From Gemmatimonadota bacterium (GTDB taxonomy: Bacteria > Gemmatimonadota > Gemmatimonadetes > Longimicrobiales > Gaopeijiaceae), in NCBI GenBank assembly GCA_028873815.1, contig JAPPNN010000009.1:1-51444 (forward strand): a DNA stretch of 51,444 nucleotides. The letters run 5' to 3'. The notes beneath the pieces are model-generated. The model saw only the letters and a list, made by a program, of their open reading frames with translations, made no database searches and was not told the origin of the DNA. This document shows positions 36,366 to 45,640 of the stretch, in pieces (position 1 is the stretch's first letter; every line of letters begins with the position of its first letter). The translations under genes were made by a program, and so were the position numbers.

Positions 36366-39300
36366 CCGAGCCGACCCTCCCTCCTGACCAGGCCGCCCGG
36401 GATCGGATCAGCAGGGACCTGGAACGCAACCTGCTCGTCGAAGCGGGTGCGGGGTCGGGGAAGACCACGTCGCTGGTCGACCGCATGGTCGCACTGGTGC
36501 GGAGCCGGGCGTGCACGGTCGACCAGATCGCCGCGGTCACCTTCACCCGCAAGGCGGCGGCCGAGCTGCGCCAGAAGTTCCAGGTAGTGCTGGAACGGGA
36601 GGCGGCAAAGCTTGCGCCCGGGCACCCGGATCTCGATGCGCTCGAGGCCGCGGTCCGCGACATCGATCACGCCTTCCTGGGCACGATCCACGCCTTCTGT
36701 GCGCGGCTGCTCCGCGAGCGGCCGCTGGAAGCCGGGCTCGATCCCGGCTTTCGCGAAGTGCTGGAGTCGGAGGCGGAGCGCATGCAGCGCGGCGCCTGGG
36801 TCGAGTACCTGGAGCGCCTGGCCACGGATGGGGATCCCCGCCTGGAGGAGCTCGATCGGCTCGGCATCGCGCCCGACCGTCTTCAGGACACGTTCCGGGA
36901 GCTGGTCGAAAACCCGGATGTCGACTACGGCTTCGAGCGGGTCGAGCCACCTGAAGCCGGGGCGATCCGCGCGGTGCGGGCCGACTTCGAGACGCTCCTC
37001 GACCGCGGCCGGGCGTTGATGCGGGGCCGCACCCCTCCGGATGGATGGGACGGCTTCGGCAAGCGGATCCGCACGCTCCTGTACTGGCGCCGCACTCTGG
37101 ATTGGAGCGATCCGAGGGCCTTCTTCGACGCGCTGGCCCGGGTGCACCTCAAGAAGAGTGGACTGGTGCAGAAGCGGTGGGCGGACGACGGGGTGGGCAA
37201 GGCGCGGGCCAAGCGGCTCTTCGGGGACTTTTGCGAATTCGCGGCGGCTGGGGGCGAGGCGGACAGGTTGCTGCGCGAATGGTGGGCCTACCGCTATCCG
37301 GTCGCTATCGACGTCGCCAGGCGCGCGGCCGCGGCCTTCGCGGACGAGCGCAAGGACCGCGGCCAGATCAACTTCCAGGACCTGCTGGTCCTCTCGGCCG
37401 CGCTGCTGCGGGACGATCCCGAGGCTCGCCGTGACCTGGGCAGACGATATCCACGTCTGCTCGTCGACGAATTCCAGGACACCGACCCCCTGCAGGCGGA
37501 GATCCTGCTCCTGCTGGCCAGCGACCCGGAGACAGGCGACGACTGGCGCACCGTGGTGCCTCGTCGCGGTGCGCTCTTCGTCGTCGGAGATCCCAAGCAG
37601 AGCATCTACCGCTTCCGGCGCGCCGATATCGCGCTGTACCAGCTCGTCAAGGAGCGCTTCGAGAACTTCGGCGACGTGCTGGTGCTCGAGGCCAACTTCC
37701 GCTCGCTCGGCGGCATCGAGGCGCTGGTGAAGGGGGTCTTCGACCGTGAGGACCGGTTCGGGAAGGACGACACCGACCGCCAGGCAGCCTTCGCCCCCCT
37801 GCTGACCCAGCGCGAGGGGACGGGTGTCCTGGCGACCTACACGGTTTCGGGCAGCAGGCAGGACGAGGTCGCGCGGGACGACGCCGACCGGATTGCCACC
37901 GAGATCGCGCGCCGCGTGGCGGCTGGTGAACGCGCACCGGACGACTTCCTGATCCTCACCCGGAACCGCAAGTACCTCTCGGTCTATGCCCGGGCTCTTG
38001 AGGACCGAAACCTCCCCGTCGACGTGTCAGGCGCCGGGGTGGGCTTCGAGGACGAACTGGCCGCGCTCCTCCTCCTCTTCCGCTGTCTGGAAGATCCGGC
38101 GAATCAGCCACGAGTCCTTGGCGTGCTGACGGGCCCGCTTTTCGGGATCACGCTGGATCGGCTGGTGGCGTACCGGGATCGCGGTGGGCACTTCAGGATC
38201 AACCGTCGGGCCGAGGGCAAGGGCGAGGTGGCGGACGCGATCAACGTGCTGCACGGGTGGTGGAAGCGGGCGCTGTGCGAGCCGGCTGACGTTACCGCCG
38301 AGCGCCTGATCGGCGAGACCGGGCTTTTCCCCCTGGCGGCCGCGGGGAACCTGGGAGGACTGCGCGCCGGGGCGCTCTCCTACCTGCTTGATGCGGTGCG
38401 CGCCCGGGCGCTGGAGGGCGACACGTCGATCGCGGGTGCCGTCGACGCCCTGGCGACCGCGCTGGACTGGGAGGACGCGGAGGCGCCGCTGGTGCCGGGG
38501 CGGGGGGACTGCGTCCGGGTGATGAATCTCCATCGGGCCAAGGGGCTGGAAGCGAATGTGGTCTTCCTCGCGGCGCCCTTTGGTGAATTCGACCGCGAAC
38601 CGCGGATGCGCGTCGCCCGGGACGAGACGGGGGCCGCGCGCGGGACGATCCCGATTGTGGTCAGGCGGGGATACGCGACCGAGATCATCACCCAGCCGGC
38701 AACCTGGGAGGAGGACCAGAAAGTGGAGGCTACGTTCGAAGAGGCGGAGAGGACGCGCCTCCTGTACGTGGCCGCCACCCGGGCGAGGGACGAGCTGTGG
38801 ATCGCGCGGGGAGCGGGGCTGCGCGGGCGGGATTCGTCGCCCTGGAAGGCGTTGGAGGAGTGGGTGACCGGGGTCGTGCCGGGTATCGAGTTGCCGCGTG
38901 GCGCGGCCCCCGAGCCGGACCGGCTGGACCCGGAGATCGACCTGACGGCGCCGATAGCGGCGGTGGCGTCGGCCGCGGCGCGCACCCGCAGTCCCACCTA
39001 CCGGTTGGAGACGGTGACAGGGAGGGCCAAGGGGGCGATTGCCCCGGACCCCGTCGTGCTTGATCCCGCCGTGCGTGCCGACACCTTCACGCAGTCCCCG
39101 CTCGGCCCGACAAGCGGCGGCTACGAGTGGGGCAGCGTGGTTCACGACGTGCTCGCAGCTGCGGGTGAGGGCACCGACGGCGATGCCCTTGTGCAGTACG
39201 CGCGCGGTCTCTTGATCGAATACGAGCGCCCGGTTGACGCGCTGGGCGAGCCGACCGAAGTGGAAGCGCTGATGGCGCTCGTCGAGGCGGTGCGCAACTC

Positions 39301-39631
39301 GGAAATCTGGACGCGGGCGATGGCGAGCAGCGAGCGTCACAGCGAAGTCCCCTTCGCGGTCAGCCGAAACGGCGGCGATGGTCCGGGAAGCGTCGGCGAG
39401 GCCCCGCAGGTCCTCGAGGGCGTGATCGACCTTGTCTTCAAGGACGGGAACAGCTGGGTCGTCGCCGACTACAAGACAGACAGGGGCGATGACCCCGACT
39501 TTGGCGACAGGGCGCGCCGGTACCGCGCCCAGGTCGATCTCTACGCCGAATGCTGGGAGCAGCTGACGGGAGAGAAGGTCGGCGAGCGGGTGCTCGTCTA
39601 CACCGGCCAGGGACGGACGGAGTCATGGTGA
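36362..39631 (+). CDS. AddA-like UvrD-family helicase/nuclease
   Basis: Superfamily 1A helicase with C-terminal nuclease (1089 residues). Seen in order: Walker A AGAGSGKTT (Gly29-Thr36), AVTFTRKAAAELR, TIHAFC, the Walker B region LLVDEFQDTDPLQ, VVGDPKQSIYRFRRAD, LEANFRS, VMNLHRAKGLEANVV and LLYVAATRARDELW. At the C-terminus a PD-(D/E)XK nuclease has GVIDLVFKDGNSWVVADYKTD (Asp1036, Lys1038). With the upstream AddB-like protein it forms a two-subunit, two-nuclease end-resection machine. The GTG start overlaps the addB stop. AddAB is preferred over AdnAB or RecBCD because of the AddB cluster cysteines and gene order. Confidence 0.9.
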   Translation: MTEPTLPPDQAARDRISRDLERNLLVEAGAGSGKTTSLVDRMVALVRSRACTVDQIAAVTFTRKAAAELRQKFQVVLEREAAKLAPGHPDLDALEAAVRDIDHAFLGTIHAFCARLLRERPLEAGLDPGFREVLESEAERMQRGAWVEYLERLATDGDPRLEELDRLGIAPDRLQDTFRELVENPDVDYGFERVEPPEAGAIRAVRADFETLLDRGRALMRGRTPPDGWDGFGKRIRTLLYWRRTLDWSDPRAFFDALARVHLKKSGLVQKRWADDGVGKARAKRLFGDFCEFAAAGGEADRLLREWWAYRYPVAIDVARRAAAAFADERKDRGQINFQDLLVLSAALLRDDPEARRDLGRRYPRLLVDEFQDTDPLQAEILLLLASDPETGDDWRTVVPRRGALFVVGDPKQSIYRFRRADIALYQLVKERFENFGDVLVLEANFRSLGGIEALVKGVFDREDRFGKDDTDRQAAFAPLLTQREGTGVLATYTVSGSRQDEVARDDADRIATEIARRVAAGERAPDDFLILTRNRKYLSVYARALEDRNLPVDVSGAGVGFEDELAALLLLFRCLEDPANQPRVLGVLTGPLFGITLDRLVAYRDRGGHFRINRRAEGKGEVADAINVLHGWWKRALCEPADVTAERLIGETGLFPLAAAGNLGGLRAGALSYLLDAVRARALEGDTSIAGAVDALATALDWEDAEAPLVPGRGDCVRVMNLHRAKGLEANVVFLAAPFGEFDREPRMRVARDETGAARGTIPIVVRRGYATEIITQPATWEEDQKVEATFEEAERTRLLYVAATRARDELWIARGAGLRGRDSSPWKALEEWVTGVVPGIELPRGAAPEPDRLDPEIDLTAPIAAVASAAARTRSPTYRLETVTGRAKGAIAPDPVVLDPAVRADTFTQSPLGPTSGGYEWGSVVHDVLAAAGEGTDGDALVQYARGLLIEYERPVDALGEPTEVEALMALVEAVRNSEIWTRAMASSERHSEVPFAVSRNGGDGPGSVGEAPQVLEGVIDLVFKDGNSWVVADYKTDRGDDPDFGDRARRYRAQVDLYAECWEQLTGEKVGERVLVYTGQGRTESW

Positions 39632-39757
39632 CTGTCGCCCGGAGGGCTTGTCCCAGGCGGTCGAGGCCACCAAACTGGGCTGACCGACGGGGCGATACCC
39701 AGGGGCCGTCACAGACTCCGGGCCCCGCGGACACCTCTTTCGACCCCAGGACCCTAC

Positions 39758-40591
39758 ATGTTCAGAACGAGCTACTTGCCCGCCGCGCCGATCGCGCTCG
39801 CCGTTGCCGCATCAGCTTGTGCGCTCACCGCCCTCCCCGCCGCCGCCCAGGACGACGAAGGACTGCCCTTCCCCGAAGGCTGGGAGGTCCGCTTCGACCG
39901 CGAGGGCGCCAGCATGGACGACCTCTACCTCGTCACCATGACTCCAGGCTACCACGTCACCACGGGACCCGCGATGATCGCGTGGCACCCCGACTCGGTC
40001 GCAACGGGAGACTTCCGCATCGAATCGGAGACCTTCCTCTTCGACCCGCAGGGGCGGCGCGAGGCGTTCGGCTTCTTCATCGGCGGCTCCGACCTGCAGG
40101 GCCCGGAGCAGCGCTACACGTACTTCCTGCTGCGCGAGGGCGGCGAGTTTCTGGTGAAGAGCCGTACGGGCACTGAGACGCCGGTCGTTCACAACTGGAC
40201 CGCCCACCCCGCGATCGTGTCCTACGCCACCAAACCCGAGGGCTCGGCCACGGCGAAAAACGTGCTCACGCTCGATGCCACGGGCGACGAACTGCGCTTC
40301 GGGGTCAACGGTCAGTTGGTGTGGACGGGGCCACGGGAAGGTCTCGCCACGGACGGTATCTTCGGCCTGCGGGTCAACCACGGACTCAACCTGCACGTCA
40401 CGACGATTACTTCGGCCCCGGCGGACGCGGGCGATGGTACCATCGACATCGAGGTCGTGACCTGCCTGACTTGCACGGAGTCGCCAAGTCTGATGAACCA
40501 GTTGCGCGGGTTCTTCGACCGGCTGAGGACCGAACACGAGCGCAAGATCGCGGTCAAGTCCGGCGAACAAGGTCATCCTCCCCGCCGCTAG
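39758..40591 (+). CDS. Secreted protein of unknown function with lectin-like beta-rich core
   Basis: Product of 277 residues with a signal peptide ending at LPAAAQ (about residue 31). The mature part is beta-rich: GDFRIESETFLFDPQGRRE, GFFIGGSDLQGPEQRYTYFLL, LTLDATGDELRFGVNGQLVW, FGLRVNHGLNLHV. The pattern suggests a concanavalin-like or DUF1080-like sandwich, but family identity is not certain. After residue 225 the chain has CLTC and a basic C-terminal helix and tail. The ATG at 39758 has CCAGGACC upstream. It stands alone between the AddA-like and amidase genes; its stop lies in the loop of a perfect hairpin. Confidence 0.65.
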   Translation: MFRTSYLPAAPIALAVAASACALTALPAAAQDDEGLPFPEGWEVRFDREGASMDDLYLVTMTPGYHVTTGPAMIAWHPDSVATGDFRIESETFLFDPQGRREAFGFFIGGSDLQGPEQRYTYFLLREGGEFLVKSRTGTETPVVHNWTAHPAIVSYATKPEGSATAKNVLTLDATGDELRFGVNGQLVWTGPREGLATDGIFGLRVNHGLNLHVTTITSAPADAGDGTIDIEVVTCLTCTESPSLMNQLRGFFDRLRTEHERKIAVKSGEQGHPPRR

Positions 40592-40626
40592 GCGGGACAC
40601 CTCCCTGGGTCGCAGGGCTTGCGACC
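40581..40626 (+). terminator. Two tandem hairpins after the gene at 39758
   Basis: CCCGCC-gcta-GGCGGG (40581-40596) encloses the stop codon, and GGTCGCA-gggct-TGCGACC (40608-40626) follows 11 bases later. Neither has a T-run, so an intrinsic terminator is doubtful. They may protect the transcript end or mark the boundary with the amidase gene. Confidence 0.35.
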
Positions 40627-40699
40627 GGTGCTCCCGTGGACCCACCATGGGACCTGATCGGGTCGGTGCACCGGGCCACCCTCGGCAAGGAGTCTGTTC

Positions 40700-41557
40700 G
40701 TGAAGATCATCGTGTCGGCAGGGGTTGGCGCGTTGGGTTTGATTGCCTTGGGAGTGTCTTCCGGTGGAGTCGGCTCCGCCGAGAGAGTCGGGTCTGCCGG
40801 TGGCGTCGAGCCCGCAACCGATGAAGTGCTGGCGGCCGCCCTCGTGCAGGACACTCCGGTTGTCCAGCGAGCCCAGGAGCCGCGGCCCCAGCAGCGCAGG
40901 CGGTGGCGCTACCGCAACCGCTACCCCGGCCCCATCCCCACGCCCGAGGAGTGGCAGCCGCCGGATGGCCCCGTGCGCATCGGCCTGCAGGTGGGTCACT
41001 GGCGGGCGCACGAAGCCCCGCGCGAGCTTCGGCGACTGCGCGGCAACGGCGGCAACTGGAACGGCACCGCCGAATGGGAGGTCAATCTCGAGATCGTCCG
41101 CCGCACAGGCGCCATGCTGGAAGAACTGGGGTACGTGGTCGACATCCTGCCGGCCGTGGTACCCCCGGGCTACCGCGCCCACCTCTTCCTCGCGATCCAC
41201 GCCGACGCGAGCAACGATCGGAACGCCAGAGGCTACCGCGTGGCGGCGCCGAGCCGCGACGCGACCGGTCGGGCCTCCGGCTTCGTCGACCTGCTAAGGC
41301 GCACCTACGGGAGCGCGACCGGCCTCCGGCGGCTTCCGGACACGACCCGGCGCATGCGCAACTACTACGCCTTCAACTTCCGGCGCTACGAGCACGCGCT
41401 ACATCCCATGACCATCGCGGCGATCATCGAGACCGGCTTCCTCACCAACGCCGCCGACCGCGAACTGATCATCGGACAGCCGGACCGCGTGGCGCGCGGG
41501 ATCGTCGACGCGATCACCGAGTTCCCGATCACGCCGCCGCCGGGAAGATTTGAGTAG
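40700..41557 (+). CDS. N-acetylmuramoyl-L-alanine amidase (Amidase_3)
   Basis: Zinc-dependent peptidoglycan amidase of 285 residues that cleaves the MurNAc-L-Ala bond. The ligands expected for Amidase_3 are visible: GLQVGHWRAH (His), AEWEVNLEI (Glu) and FLAIHADAS (His), with the catalytic IIETGFLTNAADRELI near residue 255. The first 90 residues are a hydrophobic N-terminus (possible signal or anchor, VGALGLIALGVSS) followed by a basic, proline-rich linker. The GTG start at 40700 is preceded by AAGGAG. It is convergent with the S9 peptidase locus, 29 bases between stops. Confidence 0.85.
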   Translation: MKIIVSAGVGALGLIALGVSSGGVGSAERVGSAGGVEPATDEVLAAALVQDTPVVQRAQEPRPQQRRRWRYRNRYPGPIPTPEEWQPPDGPVRIGLQVGHWRAHEAPRELRRLRGNGGNWNGTAEWEVNLEIVRRTGAMLEELGYVVDILPAVVPPGYRAHLFLAIHADASNDRNARGYRVAAPSRDATGRASGFVDLLRRTYGSATGLRRLPDTTRRMRNYYAFNFRRYEHALHPMTIAAIIETGFLTNAADRELIIGQPDRVARGIVDAITEFPITPPPGRFE

Positions 41558-41586
41558 TCCTATATCGCCTTTATGTATACCGAACC

Positions 41587-43656
41587 TTACATCCCCCCGA
41601 TTTCCGTCACCAGGAACTCCTCGAAGAAGTCCAGCATGTCGTGGAGCTTCTGGATCGTGTTGTCCCGCCCGTACACGTAGTAGCCCTCGCCGGGGTAGGC
41701 CTTGTAGCGCACGATCTTGTAGTGCTGGTCGAGCTTGCGCGCGAAGTCGAGCGCGGCCTGCGGCTGGTCCTCCCGCAGCCTCCAGTCGGCCGCGACCCCC
41801 TCGCCCTGAATCACGAACGTGGGCGTGGTCACCTCGTGGGCCTTCAGGATGGCCGAGCTGTTCAGGTACACGTCCCGATTCTCGGGGTAGGGCCCCAACT
41901 CGTACTCGAGCAGCTTGATGTGCTGGAGCTCGTGCACCTTGGTGTGGAAGTCGGTCATGTCGCCATAGCCGGACAGCGCGATCGCGGCCTGGAACACGCC
42001 GGGCGCGAACGCCACCGCGTCCATCGTCATGATGCCGCCGTAGCTGGTCCCCGTCACCGCGATCCGGTCGGGGTCCACGTCGGGCAGGGTCTTCAGGTAG
42101 TCCACCCCCGCGAGCACGTCTTCCAGGTCGCAGTGGCCCCAGCAGCCGTTGTTGAGGTCCTCGAACTCCAGGCCGTACCCTGAGCTTCCGCGGATGTTGG
42201 GCATGAGGACGACGTAGCCACGCTGCGCGAAGAAGTGCACCTGTTGGTGTCTCCGAAACTGGTCGTCGAACTGTGACGTGGGCCCGCCATGGATCCACAT
42301 CACGCCTGGGAACCGCTCACCCGGCTCCGCGTCCGGCGGCCGGTGCAGATACGCCGGGATGGTGAGGCCGTCGCTGCTGGGGTAGCTCACCTTCTCGGGC
42401 ATGTGCAGCTTCTCGCTCGAACCCGCCGCAACGGTGCTGTGAAGCAGGCGGCTCTCGCCCAACTCGACGTCCATCACGAACAGCTCGGCAGGGCGCGTGG
42501 GCGTCTCCATCGTGTAGCTGATGCTGCCGCCGTCGGGTGACCATTCCGCCCGCAACGCCGCGCCGACCTCCGGCTCGACCAGCACCTTGCTCTTCGTGCC
42601 GTCCGCCGAGACCAGTCGCAGCGAGTGGATGCCGTCGCGGTTCTCGGTGTAGCTGATCCAGCTGCCGTCGGGCGACCAGCGCGCGTCGCTCTGGTCGTAG
42701 TCGGAGGCGGCGATCTGGCGGGGCTCGCCGCTGCCGTCGCGCGGCACCACCCAGAAGTTCAGCCAGCCGCTGCTCTGCGAACGAAACAGCACCGTCTCCC
42801 CGTCGGGCGACACCTGCGCCGACGCGAACGCCCGCCCGGCCCGGTAGTCGAAGAAGCCCCGGTCCTGCACGACCGTGCGGGGGTTCTTCCCGTCGGGGTC
42901 CACCTCGATGACGTCGTGGTCCACCCAGCGGTCGTCCATGCGCACGTAGAGAAGCCGGCTTCCATCGGGCGTCCAGCTGGGATAGCCCTCGTAGAGCGGG
43001 TCGTCGGTCAGGCGGCTTACCTTGCCGTCCGGCACCGAGACCGTCCAGATGTCCATGTTCCCGAAACGGTCGCCGGAAAACGCGATCCGGGTGCCGTCGG
43101 GCGACCAGGCCAGCCCGTTGGCCCGCGCCGACAACCCGGTCAGCTGCACGTCGACGCCGACGCGCATACCGTCACCCTCCACGGCCGGCCAGAGCCAGAT
43201 GTCCGGCGCACCGCTCTTGTCGGACGTGTAGGCGATCCAGCGCCCGTCGGGAGACCACGTCGGCTGCGGCGCCCCCAGCGACCCCACACCGCTCAGCGAC
43301 AGGTCTTCGGTGAGGATTTCGAACGCGCCGTCCTCCGTGCTGACCGAGCCCAGGCCGCCGCCGGAGACGAACGTGATCCGCGAGCCGTCCGGCGACCACT
43401 TGGGTGGATGGGTGCCACCCACAGCCGCGGTCAGGTCAACCAGCTCGACGGCGGAGATGGCGTCGGCGGAAAAAGACGAGGCGGCCGATACCGCGGCACC
43501 GGCCGCATCCCCGGCAGCCGGGGCTTCGTACTGGCAGGCCAGGCTGGCCGCGAGCACAAGTGCCGCCAGGGGCAGCGCCGAACGAGGCAGGGGCCGCTTC
43601 GCCGCGCCCGGGCGGGCGGCCCCAAAGCCGGAAGACGGGGTGTCCATGTGTCTCAT
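41587..43656 (-). CDS. S9-family peptidase-like lipoprotein, second copy, atypical triad
   Basis: Product of 689 residues: likely lipoprotein signal (VLAASLAC, Cys41), seven-bladed WD40-like (PD40) propeller with repeated WSPDGSRI/WSPDGRWI blades (about residues 70-390), then an alpha/beta-hydrolase domain. The nucleophile elbow GTSYGG is intact (Ser538). At the positions where prolyl-oligopeptidase-family enzymes have the acid and His, this protein has QGEGVAADW in place of HG-x-x-D and GEGYYV (Tyr659) in place of GHG. Activity is therefore uncertain; a different triad or a binding role is possible. The start is ATG 43656, overlapping the upstream stop (ATGA); an alternative is 43647. It is the last gene of the SusCD locus. 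Confidence 0.85.
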   Translation of the reverse strand: MRHMDTPSSGFGAARPGAAKRPLPRSALPLAALVLAASLACQYEAPAAGDAAGAAVSAASSFSADAISAVELVDLTAAVGGTHPPKWSPDGSRITFVSGGGLGSVSTEDGAFEILTEDLSLSGVGSLGAPQPTWSPDGRWIAYTSDKSGAPDIWLWPAVEGDGMRVGVDVQLTGLSARANGLAWSPDGTRIAFSGDRFGNMDIWTVSVPDGKVSRLTDDPLYEGYPSWTPDGSRLLYVRMDDRWVDHDVIEVDPDGKNPRTVVQDRGFFDYRAGRAFASAQVSPDGETVLFRSQSSGWLNFWVVPRDGSGEPRQIAASDYDQSDARWSPDGSWISYTENRDGIHSLRLVSADGTKSKVLVEPEVGAALRAEWSPDGGSISYTMETPTRPAELFVMDVELGESRLLHSTVAAGSSEKLHMPEKVSYPSSDGLTIPAYLHRPPDAEPGERFPGVMWIHGGPTSQFDDQFRRHQQVHFFAQRGYVVLMPNIRGSSGYGLEFEDLNNGCWGHCDLEDVLAGVDYLKTLPDVDPDRIAVTGTSYGGIMTMDAVAFAPGVFQAAIALSGYGDMTDFHTKVHELQHIKLLEYELGPYPENRDVYLNSSAILKAHEVTTPTFVIQGEGVAADWRLREDQPQAALDFARKLDQHYKIVRYKAYPGEGYYVYGRDNTIQKLHDMLDFFEEFLVTEIGGM

Positions 43657-45626
43657 CGGTCCATCCTCTCGCCCGCGTCCACCATTTCGTCGTTCAAATA
43701 CCGGCGGAAGAAGTCCAGCATGTCGAGCAGCATCTGCCGCCGGTTGGCCTTGCCGCGCACGTAGTAGTTCTCGTTCGGGTAGGTCGTGTACTCGTACGGC
43801 TTGTAGAAGTTCTCCAGCGCCTGCGCAAAGATCTCGGACTGGTCCGACCCCGGATAGCGGCCCTCGCCGTGCACCATGAAGATCGGCGTCGAGACCTTGT
43901 CGATCTCGAAGATCGCCGAGCTGTTGCGCCACACGTCCTGGCTCGTCGCGAACGGACCGAGTTCATGCTCCAGCAGCTTGATGTGCCGCAACTCGTTCTC
44001 GCCGTGGTAAAAGTGGATCCAGTCGCCATACCCCGATCCGGGAATGATCGCGCGGAACACATCGGGCGCGAACGACGCCGCGTACATGCTCATCACGCCG
44101 CCGTAGCTGGTGCCCGTCAGGCCGATCCGGTCGGGGTCGACCTCCGGCTGCGTCTTCAGGAAGTCGACGCCGGCCACGACGTCCTCCAGGTCGCAGTGGC
44201 CCCAGCAGTCGTTGTTGCCGTCGGCGAAGGCCTTCCCGTACCCGGAACTGCCCCGGATGTTGGGCAGCAGCACCGCGTACCCCCGCTGCGCGAAGAATTG
44301 CACGTGCTGCTGGAAGGTGTCGTGGAACTGCGAGGTGGGGCCGCCGTGAATCCACAAAATGCCGGGCGCGCGCTCACCCGCGGGGACTCCCACCGGGCGA
44401 TACAGGTAGGCGGGGATCGAGTAACCGTCCGTGCTGGGATATTGAACCTTCTCCGGCAGGATCAACCGCGCCCCGAAGTTCCCGGCCGGCATGGACGAGG
44501 TGAGTTGGCGGCTATGGCCGTCCTCCAAAGACACTACATACAGGTCCTGAGGGGTCAGAAGGTCGGCCATCAGGTACGAGATCGACCGTCCGTCGGGCGA
44601 CCAGGAGGGATTGGACGCGACGCCGCCTGCGGAATTGCCGCCCATCCCGCCCGGCGACGCCAGCACGCGTGGCTTCCCGCCGTCCGCGGCAACCACGCGC
44701 AGGTCGTGATGGCCGTTGTGGTTCTCGGTGTACGCGATCATGCTGCCGTCCGGCGACCACACCGCGCTGCTCTGGTCGGCCTCGGCGGCGGCGACCGGAC
44801 GGGCCTCTCCACCCCCGATCGGGGCGATCCAATAGTTGATCCAGCCGCTGCGGTGCGAGCGGAACAGGACCTGACTGCCGTCGGGCGAGACGCGCGGATA
44901 GGCGAAGGTCGTGCCGGCGCCGTAGTCGAAGAAGTCGGTGTCCTGGAGCACGGTGCGCGCGCCCGATCCGTCCGGAGCGACCTCGATCACATCGTGGTTC
45001 TCCCAGGTGTCGTCGAGGCGCACGTACAGGATGCGCTGCGAGTCCGGGGTCCAGGTCGGGAAGACCTCATAGAGCTTGTCGCTGGTGACGCGCTGGACGC
45101 GCCTGGTGGCGACCTCGACGGTCCAGATGTCGTAGTTGCCGTAGCGGTCGCCGGCGAACGCGATCGAGCGCTCGTCGGGCGACCAGGTCATCGAGTTGAT
45201 GCGCCCGCCGAGGCTGGTCAACCGCTTCTCCGAGCCGTCCCGGGTGGACCAGATCCAGATCTCGGGCGAGCCGCCCTTGTCCGACACGTAGGAGATCCAG
45301 TTGCCGGACGGCGACCAGCCGGGCATCTGCGAGGCCAGAAAGTGGCCCGAGGTGCCCATCTCGATCGGCAGGCGGGTGGGGAAGCCGCCATCGGGGGAGA
45401 TCGTCATCAGCCCGCCCGAGAGGGACGACTGGAAGAGGATTCCCGAGCCGTCGGGCGACCAGGCCGGAGAGCCGGAGACCACCGACTCGATGGACAGCAG
45501 CTGGTCGATGTTGAGGATCGTTTCGCCGTCTCCCTGCGCATGCACAGGGGCCGTGGCTGCGAATGCGAGGAAGGTGGCGGCCCCCAGCAGAGGGGACGTC
45601 TTCACCGGTTTCCGATAGCTGGTCAT
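43653..45626 (-). CDS. S9-family peptidase-like protein, first copy, atypical triad
   Basis: Paralog of the following gene (657 residues). It has a Sec signal peptide (FAATAPVHAQ), a WD40-like propeller with many WSPDGS/WSPDGR blades (about residues 50-350), and a C-terminal alpha/beta-hydrolase with HGGPTSQFH, the GCWGHCDL-like DCWGHCDLEDV segment and the elbow GTSYGG (Ser507). The expected acidic residue region reads VHGEGRYPGSDQ and the His position NENYYVRG (Tyr621), so the canonical Asp and His are not found. GGAG precedes the ATG. It overlaps the next gene by ATGA. Likely periplasmic, acting on or binding peptides delivered by the SusCD pair upstream; that role is inferred. Confidence 0.85.
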   Translation of the reverse strand: MTSYRKPVKTSPLLGAATFLAFAATAPVHAQGDGETILNIDQLLSIESVVSGSPAWSPDGSGILFQSSLSGGLMTISPDGGFPTRLPIEMGTSGHFLASQMPGWSPSGNWISYVSDKGGSPEIWIWSTRDGSEKRLTSLGGRINSMTWSPDERSIAFAGDRYGNYDIWTVEVATRRVQRVTSDKLYEVFPTWTPDSQRILYVRLDDTWENHDVIEVAPDGSGARTVLQDTDFFDYGAGTTFAYPRVSPDGSQVLFRSHRSGWINYWIAPIGGGEARPVAAAEADQSSAVWSPDGSMIAYTENHNGHHDLRVVAADGGKPRVLASPGGMGGNSAGGVASNPSWSPDGRSISYLMADLLTPQDLYVVSLEDGHSRQLTSSMPAGNFGARLILPEKVQYPSTDGYSIPAYLYRPVGVPAGERAPGILWIHGGPTSQFHDTFQQHVQFFAQRGYAVLLPNIRGSSGYGKAFADGNNDCWGHCDLEDVVAGVDFLKTQPEVDPDRIGLTGTSYGGVMSMYAASFAPDVFRAIIPGSGYGDWIHFYHGENELRHIKLLEHELGPFATSQDVWRNSSAIFEIDKVSTPIFMVHGEGRYPGSDQSEIFAQALENFYKPYEYTTYPNENYYVRGKANRRQMLLDMLDFFRRYLNDEMVDAGERMDR

Positions 45627-45640
45627 GGTTGCTCCTTGTT

